DNA of 33,003 nucleotides from Casp-actino8 sp001510455. GTDB taxonomy: Bacteria; Actinomycetota; Acidimicrobiia; Acidimicrobiales; Ilumatobacteraceae. A model generated the notes under the pieces. It saw only the letters and a list, made by a program, of their open reading frames with translations, did no database searches and was not told the DNA's origin. Of this stretch, positions 16,371 to 22,802 are shown piece after piece; within the stretch, counting starts at the first letter, position 1, and the number at the start of each line of letters is the position of its first letter. The stretch is taken from contig JAQCIK010000023.1 of NCBI GenBank assembly GCA_027592035.1, positions 1 through 33,003 of the forward strand. Direction: 5' to 3'. Position numbers and translations under genes: made by a program.

Positions 16371-16376
16371 ATCGTA
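16371..16376 (-). promoter_or_regulatory. Leaderless -10 box for the acyltransferase
   Basis: TACGAT on the minus strand ends 6 nt before the ATG at 16364, inside the 44-nt divergent gap shared with the second DUF1295 gene. Confidence 0.45.
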
Positions 16377-16408
16377 GAGCCCCGGGATACCTGGGTCATG
16401 ATGAGGGC

Positions 16409-17287
16409 ATGAACTACCGACTCGGCCACTGGTCTCGCTCACGTTCACTCGCCTTCATCGTCGCTCTCTACGTCGTTTCCATCGCGGTTGCACTCCTGGT
16501 CGCGTCGGCTTCGTCCGGCCCCTATGGCGATCTGATCCTCGGCTACGCGGCATCCGTGGCCGTGCTCTACGTAGTGAGCCAGATCGTCGGGAACGGGTCG
16601 ACCTTCGACGCTTGGTGGAGTGTTCTGCCACCGGTGATCGCCTTCTGGTTCGTCTTCACGATCGACGACACGAGTGACGTACGACGTTGGCTCGTCGCCT
16701 TGTGCGCTCTCGCATGGGGCGTTCGTCTCACGGCGAACTGGGCGATCGGTTGGCCCGGTCTGCACCACGAGGACTGGCGCTACGTGAAACTGTACGGCGA
16801 TACTCCGATGCCACGCTGGCTCACGAGTCTCACATCGGTTCATCTTTTCCCGCTGATCGTCGTGACGCTCGGATCACTCCCGATGGTCGCAGCGGCCTCG
16901 ATTCCCGGGCGCGCCTTCAACGTTCTCGACGTGGTAGCCGTGGTGGTCGCGCTCACCGGAACGGCAATCGAGCACTTCGCCGACGTCGATCTCCGCCGCT
17001 TCAATCGCACCAAGCGACCCGGGGACGTTCTCGACATCGGTCTGTGGTCGAGAAGTCGTCACCCGAACTATCTCGGCGAGATGCTGTGGTGGTGGGGGGT
17101 GTTCCTCTTCGCCCTGGCCGCCGACCCCGGATCGTGGTGGACCGGTGTGGGAGCCCTGTCGATGACCGTCATGTTCCTCACCGCCAGTATCCCCTTCGCC
17201 GAGAAGCGCAGCCTGGAGCGACGTCCGGGCTGGTCGGAGTACTGCGAACGCACCCCATTGCTCATCCCGCGCCTGCGTTCCCGTTGA
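16409..17287 (+). CDS. DUF1295 membrane protein (steroid 5-alpha-reductase/ICMT-like), copy B
   Basis: A 292-residue DUF1295-family membrane protein, a distant paralogue of the gene at 14603-15367. C-terminal block DIGLWSRSRHPNYLGEMLWW then EKRSLERRPGWSEYCERTPL; earlier STFDAWWSVLPPVIAFWFVF, ALAWGVRLTANWAIGW and HHEDWRYVKL. About seven to eight membrane segments. The residues RHPNYLGE match the cofactor-region motif of the family. Substrate unknown. The ATG at 16409 is chosen over the in-frame ATG at 16367, which lies in the 5' end of the divergent gene. It diverges from the acyltransferase across 44 nt. Confidence 0.85.
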   Translation: MNYRLGHWSRSRSLAFIVALYVVSIAVALLVASASSGPYGDLILGYAASVAVLYVVSQIVGNGSTFDAWWSVLPPVIAFWFVFTIDDTSDVRRWLVALCALAWGVRLTANWAIGWPGLHHEDWRYVKLYGDTPMPRWLTSLTSVHLFPLIVVTLGSLPMVAAASIPGRAFNVLDVVAVVVALTGTAIEHFADVDLRRFNRTKRPGDVLDIGLWSRSRHPNYLGEMLWWWGVFLFALAADPGSWWTGVGALSMTVMFLTASIPFAEKRSLERRPGWSEYCERTPLLIPRLRSR

Positions 17288-17331
17288 CGATTGGCCCTCA
17301 AGTCCGGGGGTGGGACGGCCGATAACACCCC

Positions 17332-18720
17332 GTGGGTTCGGTGGCGATCATCACGGCGATCTGTGTGGGTGGTTGTCTCGCCGCGCTGTCCGTCAGACGA
17401 AGCAATCGTCGTCATCGCACCGAACTCGAGACTCTCGGCCACGCCGCACGGCACGACGAATTGAGTGGCCTCCTCAACCGCTCCGGATTCCTCGAACGGC
17501 TCGAATCGTGTCTGCGTCACGACGCGACTCGAACGACTGTCCTCTATCTCGACCTCGATCGATTCAAGACCATCAACGACACACTCGGTCATGCAGCGGG
17601 TGACGACCTGTTACAAGTCATCGGTCGGCGCATCGCGCGCGTCGTTGGCTCCGATGGTCACTCCGCTCGAATCGGCGGAGACGAGTTCGCTGTGGTCATC
17701 GATGATTCCACGTCGGATATCGGACCGGCGATTGCGGAGCGATTGGCTCGGTCGATCATCGAACCGGTCGAAATCAGTGGTCGCCTTCTCCGCGTCAGCG
17801 CGAGTATCGGTGTGGCCGTCGGCCCGTGGGAGGATCTGTCACCCGTCGCCGTGCTCGGATTCGCCGATCAGGCGCTGCAGCGAGCCAAGGAGCACGGTCG
17901 CGATCGCATCGAAGTCTTCGGCAGTGGGCAGCGAGCGATCGATCGACGACGAGCCCTCGACGAAGTCGAATTGCGACGAGCCCTCGACCGCGGCGAGATT
18001 CAGCCCTTCTTTCGACCCGAGTTCGACGTACGAGACGGGCGGCCCGTCGGCGCCGAGATCGTGCCTCGTTGGATTCGTGACGACGGCTCGATTCTCGACG
18101 AGCAGGAGCTGCTCGACATGGCACGCGATGCCAACACCGTCGAGCGACTGTCCGTTGCCGTGGCTCGGGAAGCCCGCCCCCTCATCCATCGCCTCGAACT
18201 GTTCGGCTTGCCCACCCACTTCCGGTTTCGAATCGACCTCCCCCGTCGATGCACCCCTCGAGCCTGGCGGGACGGCCAGATCGCCGCCGCCTTCGTGGGT
18301 CTCGACCTGTCTCGATTGACTCTCGACGTCACCAGTGACGTGTTGGCGGTCGATCCGACCCACGCCACCTCGCTCCTGGCCGACCTCAGGAGCCAAGGTG
18401 CCCAGGTCGCCCTGTACGAACTCTCCGACCTCGACCTTCTCGGGTCGGTCGACGAGATCCGACTGACTCGTTCGATGGTCACCGGGCGCCGACCGTTCGA
18501 TGATGCCATCCTCGAAGCCGTCGCCGATCTCGCCCACCGTCTCGAACGTGAACTGGCCGCCGGTGAGGTCACCTCGATCGACGACTCGCATCGCCTCGTC
18601 GCCGTGGGGTGCCACCGCCAGAGCGGCCCACTCTTCGGTGAACCGGTCACCGCGACGGTCCTGGCCGATCTGCTGGAAAAAGACCAGGTGAGCCACCTAT
18701 TTCCTGCGTCGATGCCGTAG
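17332..18720 (+). CDS. GGDEF protein with degenerate EAL domain
   Basis: Cyclic-di-GMP signalling protein, 462 residues. One N-terminal hydrophobic anchor (about 3-21), a GGDEF domain (about 35-195) with DLDRFKTINDTLGH and an intact RIGGDEFAVV (113-122), then an EAL-like domain (about 205-455). The inhibitory I-site Arg is absent before GGDEF (VGSD instead of RxxD). The EAL domain looks inactive: GAEALLRW becomes GAEIVPRW (240-247), the DDFGxGYSS loop is replaced by YELSDLDLL, and KIDRSFV becomes RLTRSMV. So it is probably a diguanylate cyclase with a non-catalytic EAL that may bind or regulate. The GTG start is not well supported by a ribosome-binding site. Probably cotranscribed with the EamA gene 12 nt downstream. 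Confidence 0.9.
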   Translation: MGSVAIITAICVGGCLAALSVRRSNRRHRTELETLGHAARHDELSGLLNRSGFLERLESCLRHDATRTTVLYLDLDRFKTINDTLGHAAGDDLLQVIGRRIARVVGSDGHSARIGGDEFAVVIDDSTSDIGPAIAERLARSIIEPVEISGRLLRVSASIGVAVGPWEDLSPVAVLGFADQALQRAKEHGRDRIEVFGSGQRAIDRRRALDEVELRRALDRGEIQPFFRPEFDVRDGRPVGAEIVPRWIRDDGSILDEQELLDMARDANTVERLSVAVAREARPLIHRLELFGLPTHFRFRIDLPRRCTPRAWRDGQIAAAFVGLDLSRLTLDVTSDVLAVDPTHATSLLADLRSQGAQVALYELSDLDLLGSVDEIRLTRSMVTGRRPFDDAILEAVADLAHRLERELAAGEVTSIDDSHRLVAVGCHRQSGPLFGEPVTATVLADLLEKDQVSHLFPASMP

Positions 18721-18731
18721 CGTCGCCTCTC

Positions 18732-19688
18732 GTGTCGTCCACTCGGCGAGGCGTTTCCTGGATCCTGACGAGTGCGTTCGCCTATTCCCTCTTCACCGTC
18801 TTCGGAAAGAACGTCCTCGAACAACTTCGAACGACCGACGTCTTGTTCTGGCGATTCGTGATCGCCGTTCCGATCGCATGGTCGATCGTCGCCGTACGAC
18901 GTTCGCGCGGTGTCGGCGCACGCGTGCGCAACGTGCGTTGGCTTCCACCGTTCATGGCCGGAGTGTCGTTCGGACTCATGGCGTACGTCGCATTCGAATC
19001 ACTCGAGCGACTGAGTGGTGCCGTGTACATCGTTCTCTGTTACACGTATCCCACCATGGTTGCGGTCGGAGCCTGGTTCGTCGGCAAACCGACGTCGCGA
19101 CAACTGTGGGGTGCAGTTGCCATGACTCTCGTCGGCGTCGCACTGACCTTTCCCGAGGTGTCGAGTGGTACGGACGGTCGAGTGATCGCCGGAATGCTTC
19201 TCACACTCGCCAATTCCTTCATCTACGCGTGTTACATCCTCTATTCGGAGAAACTCGTGGGTCCCGTCGAGCCGTCGAACCAGACACGGTCGAGTCATCC
19301 CACTCACGACGGATTCCTCACGGCGGCGTGGGGTCTCACGGGTTCCCTCGTGTTCGCAACGATCGTCGTGGCGACTGTCGGAGGGGTCGACGTACCGTTC
19401 GGTCACAAGTACGTGTGGTCGATGCTGGGTCTCGGCGTCATCGGTACGGTCGTGTCGAGTACGGCCTTCTTGCTCGGTGTGAAGTATCTCGGGCCGGCAC
19501 CAGCTGCGCTTGTTGCGTCGATCGAACCTGCGATCACCCTGCTCTGGGTCGTCCTCTTTCTCGGTGAATCACTCGCGCCCGTACAACTGGCTGGAGCTGC
19601 CCTCGTGATCTCCGGAGTGATCTGGTCACAGAAGACGCGTCGTGCCGGACCGGTCAACCCACGAGAGCATGAAGTTCTTGCACCGTGA
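18732..19688 (+). CDS. EamA-family (DMT) transporter
   Basis: Drug/metabolite-transporter superfamily permease, 318 residues, with about ten hydrophobic segments arranged as two EamA repeats. Seen: SWILTSAFAYSLFTVFGKNV at the start, FWRFVIAVPIAWSIVAVRR, YIVLCYTYPTMVAVGAWFVG closing repeat one, and the second repeat ending APAALVASIEPAITLLWVVL and FLGESLAPVQLAGAALVISG. A charged cytoplasmic loop separates the halves. Substrate unknown; export of a metabolite is usual for the family. GTG start 12 nt after the GGDEF stop. The last 35 nt overlap, tail to tail, the stop region of the convergent secreted-protein gene. Confidence 0.9.
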   Translation: MSSTRRGVSWILTSAFAYSLFTVFGKNVLEQLRTTDVLFWRFVIAVPIAWSIVAVRRSRGVGARVRNVRWLPPFMAGVSFGLMAYVAFESLERLSGAVYIVLCYTYPTMVAVGAWFVGKPTSRQLWGAVAMTLVGVALTFPEVSSGTDGRVIAGMLLTLANSFIYACYILYSEKLVGPVEPSNQTRSSHPTHDGFLTAAWGLTGSLVFATIVVATVGGVDVPFGHKYVWSMLGLGVIGTVVSSTAFLLGVKYLGPAPAALVASIEPAITLLWVVLFLGESLAPVQLAGAALVISGVIWSQKTRRAGPVNPREHEVLAP

Positions 19689-20484
19689 TGCGCATCGACA
19701 TCGACGTGGTGTAGCCCGGTAGACGTCCTCCCACACCCACGTTCGATCGCCAACTGATCTCCCAATCGACCGCGACCGATGCATCGAAACGGCCCGATGC
19801 CCGAGACGTGGATGCGTGACGGTAGGTGTAGGAGCAGTCGGAATTCCCGGAGTCACCATTCGACGGGTCCCATTCGTCCCCCGGTCCGTCACAGACGACC
19901 GAGTGTCGACCGCGTCCACCGTCGATCGAATCCTCGGTGGAGAACTTCATGCGTACCGGGGTGGCAGTGGCTCGAGCCCAGATCACACCGCCCGGTGTCG
20001 GAAGCCATGCCGTGGCCGAAACCGGCTTCCACCACGAACGATCGGCCCAGATCCACGTCGGAACCGTGACCACTCCCGCATCGGCCGGAGGCGCCATGTG
20101 CACCGCTGGTGAACTCAACTGGGCTCGAACGAGAACCGATGCCTGTTGAGCCAACTGGGCTGGATCGAGTTGTGGAACCCAGACCACCGTGGACCATCCG
20201 CTGCACGTCCGTGAGTAGAGGACGTACTGAACACCGTTCATCGTCATGGTGATGGGCTCGTCGGAACTCTCCCCTGTGCTCGAGTCGTACCCACTCTCGA
20301 TCGACCATGAACACGTGGTGGCCGAGCCCTCACTGGGTGGTGTTCCCGTCTGGACGCCGGCCCAGATCGTGCCATCGGCCGCTCCGCCACTTCCCGCCCC
20401 ATCGATCGCCGCAACCGGGATCGACACCGATGCCATCGTCACGACGGCCACCGAAGCCACGAACACCGACTTCACGAATCGCAC
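19654..20484 (-). CDS. Secreted PKD-like protein of unknown function
   Basis: A 276-residue exported protein. Signal peptide at 1-26 (RFVKSVFVASVAVVTMASVS then PVAA). The middle and C-terminal parts have the pattern of secreted actinobacterial proteins with a PKD-like fold: VPTWIWADRSWWKPVSATAW, VIWARATATPVRMKF, a C-x-GPGDEWDPS segment, CSYTYRHAS, VAVDWEISWRSNVGVGG and a final RITVQELHALV. Homologues are often mislabelled ATP/GTP-binding protein; no P-loop is visible. Four or more cysteines could form disulfides. The GTG at 20484 is well supported by GAGGAGG (20489-20495 region) and overlaps the lipoprotein gene by 13 nt, so the pair is translationally coupled. Role unknown; surface or envelope location is likely. 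Confidence 0.8.
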   Translation of the reverse strand: MRFVKSVFVASVAVVTMASVSIPVAAIDGAGSGGAADGTIWAGVQTGTPPSEGSATTCSWSIESGYDSSTGESSDEPITMTMNGVQYVLYSRTCSGWSTVVWVPQLDPAQLAQQASVLVRAQLSSPAVHMAPPADAGVVTVPTWIWADRSWWKPVSATAWLPTPGGVIWARATATPVRMKFSTEDSIDGGRGRHSVVCDGPGDEWDPSNGDSGNSDCSYTYRHASTSRASGRFDASVAVDWEISWRSNVGVGGRLPGYTTSMSMRITVQELHALVG

Positions 20485-21089
20485 AATTCCTCCTCGTACA
20501 CGCGTCGTTCGACGCTCTCATCGGTCCATCGCCAACGCCCGTCGATCGACTTCATCGTCCAGATCGCCCAATGACTCGACCATGACTCGTCATAGATCGC
20601 GCCCGGCCGACCCGGAGCGACCGCCATCGTCAGTACGACGTCATCGCTGTGACAGACCCGCACTGTCACTTCGTCGGATGCCACCGGACGGATCTCGTCG
20701 ATACGAAATCGATGAGTACCCCGATCGGAGGCCACGATCCCGTACCGAACTCGATCGGCCATCACGTCGGACAGAGCTCGGTGAATCGGTGAGCCGGGAA
20801 CCGCCAGTTCGTCCACCACGCACTGACGGGGCCGACGGCCGCACTCGATGCGACGGTTCATCAGCCACTCGAAAGCGGTGCGTGTTTCCGCCATCGCCGA
20901 CTCCTGAGGAGCGGTGGATGTCGGCGCGACATCGACGGTGACCGACGCATCGACCACCTCCGACGGCCGAACCTTCGGACCGATCAACGTCCCGCTCGGC
21001 TCGGTGGTCGTCGCCGAGCCACAGGCAACCGACATGGTGATCACCACCCCAATGGCTACTGGTGTGATCATTCGTCGAACTCGTGCCAT
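20472..21089 (-). CDS. Unknown lipoprotein paired with the secreted protein
   Basis: A 205-residue protein with an N-terminal signal of lipoprotein type: MARVRR, a hydrophobic stretch, then VACGS, where the cysteine is the likely lipidated residue. A threonine/serine/proline-rich linker (about 25-65) leads to a globular domain with RRIECGRRPRQCVVDEL, VTVRVCHSDDVVL and DGRWRWTDESVERRVYEEEL; this end resembles small NTF2-like lipoprotein domains but I cannot assign a family. The ATG at 21089 has GGAAGAAGAG just upstream and places the lipobox correctly; the open frame further upstream is spurious. Its stop overlaps the secreted PKD-like gene by 13 nt. The two probably act together at the cell surface. 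Confidence 0.75.
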   Translation of the reverse strand: MARVRRMITPVAIGVVITMSVACGSATTTEPSGTLIGPKVRPSEVVDASVTVDVAPTSTAPQESAMAETRTAFEWLMNRRIECGRRPRQCVVDELAVPGSPIHRALSDVMADRVRYGIVASDRGTHRFRIDEIRPVASDEVTVRVCHSDDVVLTMAVAPGRPGAIYDESWSSHWAIWTMKSIDGRWRWTDESVERRVYEEELCDS

Positions 21090-21287
21090 CTCTTCTTCCT
21101 CCGAACGGCTGTGGGAACCGCGAACCCACCGAAGGAGATTGATCCGTCGAATCGTCAAGGTGAATGGGTCATTCGCCCCGACGACGAGGCCCACCACGAC
21201 AGGCCGTTGACCTCTCTGCCAGACTCGACGCACTTCATCCGAGGTGAACCGTCAGGATCTGGTCAACGAACGTTCAAGGAGGACGTG

Positions 21288-21719
21288 ATGAGCGAGATGC
21301 GAACCATGCCGCTCGAGCGAGACGCCGCCTCGGCTCTCCGCATCATTCTCGGCATCATGTCGGATCAGATCGTGATGTTCGGTGGCGAGGACACGGGTTG
21401 GGGCCGTCGTTCGTGGAACCTCGAGGAAATCGTCGCCCTCGAGCAGCGCATCGAGACTCTGTGGCCCGATGAGTCGTGGGGAATGACCGAATCGGATCCT
21501 CATTCGGCGAGCGATCGTGATCACCCCGCCAAGGATTTCGAGATCCACATCGAGGACGCCGAACTGATCCTCGCCGGGATGGCCTTCACCGAGATGGCGA
21601 GCGCCGAGTTTCCTTGGGCCGACATGGTGCGCTGGACGAGTGACTTCATCTCCACCGAGATCCGAGCGCTCTGGACCGATGATCAGTGGCGAGAGCGGGC
21701 CGCCGGTCGCTGGCCATGA
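21288..21719 (+). CDS. Unknown small acidic protein
   Basis: A 143-residue soluble protein with no family I recognise. It is acidic and rich in tryptophan: MFGGEDTGWGRRSWNLEEIV, ETLWPDESWGM, a short polar linker (SDPHSASDRDHPAKD), then a helical half IEDAELILAGMAFTEMASAE and DFISTEIRALWTDDQWRER. No signal peptide or membrane segment. The start is firmly supported by AAGGAGG (21277-21283) before the ATG. It is divergent from the lipoprotein gene across 198 nt, the largest gap here, in which I see no further gene. Its TGA stop lies inside the first of three tandem repeats. Confidence 0.7.
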   Translation: MSEMRTMPLERDAASALRIILGIMSDQIVMFGGEDTGWGRRSWNLEEIVALEQRIETLWPDESWGMTESDPHSASDRDHPAKDFEIHIEDAELILAGMAFTEMASAEFPWADMVRWTSDFISTEIRALWTDDQWRERAAGRWP

Positions 21720-21785
21720 CATCAGTCGGTCAGTGACCGTGATATCTGTCGGTCAGTGACCGTCATACCTGTCGGTCAGTGACCG
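21717..21785. repeat. Three tandem 23-bp repeats, each with a CGGTCAGTGACCG palindrome
   Basis: Copies at 21717-21739, 21740-21762 and 21763-21785. The 15-nt core GTCGGTCAGTGACCG is identical in all three; the 8-nt remainder differs at one to a few positions. Each core holds CGGTC-AGT-GACCG, a 5-bp stem with a 3-nt loop (6 bp in the third copy), and neighbouring copies could also pair with each other. Copy one contains the TGA of the upstream + gene and copy three contains the stop codon of the minus-strand dioxygenase, so the array bridges two convergent stops. Possible roles: bidirectional termination, protein binding sites, or replication-slippage product. Confidence 0.92.
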
Positions 21786-22780
21786 AGTATCGGATTGCGA
21801 TAACTGTGGGTTCCATCGAACCGCGACAACAGATACGGCCCCGACACCATCGGCTCGTGACGAGGCGGCTTGTCGAGTGACCGACACGTGGGTAGGCATT
21901 CGATACGAGCATGGAACGGCGGTGTCACGAAAAGAGGAATCGAATAGCGATCTCGCCCGATGGGGTTGACGACTCGATGAGGATTCGACACGTAACGGTC
22001 GTTCGTCCAGATCGCCATGAGGTCACCGAGGTTGACCACCAGATGACCGTCCGGAACGACGACATCGATCCATTCACCCGAGCGATCCTGGACCTGTAGG
22101 CCACCGACACCGTCATCGGCCAACAAGGTGATGGTCCCGTAATCGGTGTGAGTTCCACATCCGAGTTGTCCTGGTGCCGGAGTCACTCGATCACTCGGTG
22201 GGTAGTGAAGCATGCGCAGATGAAGCATCGTCTCACCGTCGATGTCTTCGAAGAAGTTCGGATCGAGGTCGAGTGCCAACGCAAGCCCACGCTGCATCCG
22301 TCGTGACGCTTCGGTGGCTTCGTCGAAATAGGACTGCCAGGCTTCACGGAAGCCGGGAAGGTCGGGGAGCTGATTGGGCCCGTGGAGCGGAGTGCCGGCT
22401 CGGACTTCGGGATGGTCGGGGCCGTGTTCGATCCCGGAATCGATCGTCTCCTTCAGATCGCCGGCCCGATAACCGGTGATGTCACCACCGTCACCGAGAG
22501 CTCCTTCGAGACTTTCGGCTTCCATCGCCACGTATCCACGGTGGTGAGCACTTCGACCGATCGAGATGAGTTCCTTCGTCTCGGCTGGCAACGCGAAGAA
22601 TTCGCGCATGGCGTCGAGAAAGCGTTGCTTGGTCGCTTCGGTCACTCCGTGACCGGTCACGAGCAGGAATCCGAGTCGCCGACAGATGTGATCGATCGAT
22701 GCGGCGGATTCACGAGCCGCTGATGAGCCATGATCGGCTCCGGTCGCGAACGGCGAGATGTCGACGATCGGCAGCGTCAC
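21776..22780 (-). CDS. Isopenicillin-N-synthase-like 2-oxoglutarate/Fe(II) dioxygenase
   Basis: Non-haem iron oxygenase of the IPNS/flavonol-synthase-like family, 334 residues, cytoplasmic. N-terminal DIOX_N domain (LPIVDISPFATG, GFLLVTGHGV) and C-terminal jelly roll with the iron triad His211-x-Asp213 (GTHTDYGTIT) and His268 (SNPHRVVNP), plus Arg278-x-Ser280 (RYSIPLF) for the 2-oxoglutarate carboxylate. All catalytic residues are present. The GTG at 22780 is chosen: homology begins at its third residue, the upstream frame overlaps the permease gene, and a TAATGT box lies 7 nt before it. It ends the six-gene minus-strand run, hinting that it hydroxylates or oxidises the imported compound. Substrate unknown. 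Confidence 0.92.
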   Translation of the reverse strand: MTLPIVDISPFATGADHGSSAARESAASIDHICRRLGFLLVTGHGVTEATKQRFLDAMREFFALPAETKELISIGRSAHHRGYVAMEAESLEGALGDGGDITGYRAGDLKETIDSGIEHGPDHPEVRAGTPLHGPNQLPDLPGFREAWQSYFDEATEASRRMQRGLALALDLDPNFFEDIDGETMLHLRMLHYPPSDRVTPAPGQLGCGTHTDYGTITLLADDGVGGLQVQDRSGEWIDVVVPDGHLVVNLGDLMAIWTNDRYVSNPHRVVNPIGRDRYSIPLFVTPPFHARIECLPTCRSLDKPPRHEPMVSGPYLLSRFDGTHSYRNPILGH

Positions 22781-22787
22781 GGAGCAA

Positions 22788-22793
22788 ACATTA
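22788..22793 (-). promoter_or_regulatory. Possible leaderless -10 box for the dioxygenase
   Basis: TAATGT on the minus strand ends 7 nt before the GTG at 22780 and lies in the short gap after the permease stop. It would allow expression independent of the upstream operon. Confidence 0.35.
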
Positions 22794-22802
22794 GTGACCT
22801 GC

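Noticed and set aside
21717..21785. CRISPR array
   Set aside because: The repeats are contiguous 23-mers with near-identical remainders, not repeats separated by unique spacers, and no cas gene is present.
22653..22672. GTGACCGGTCAC palindrome
   Set aside because: It lies inside the dioxygenase coding region and is explained by common codons in this GTC/GAC-rich sequence.
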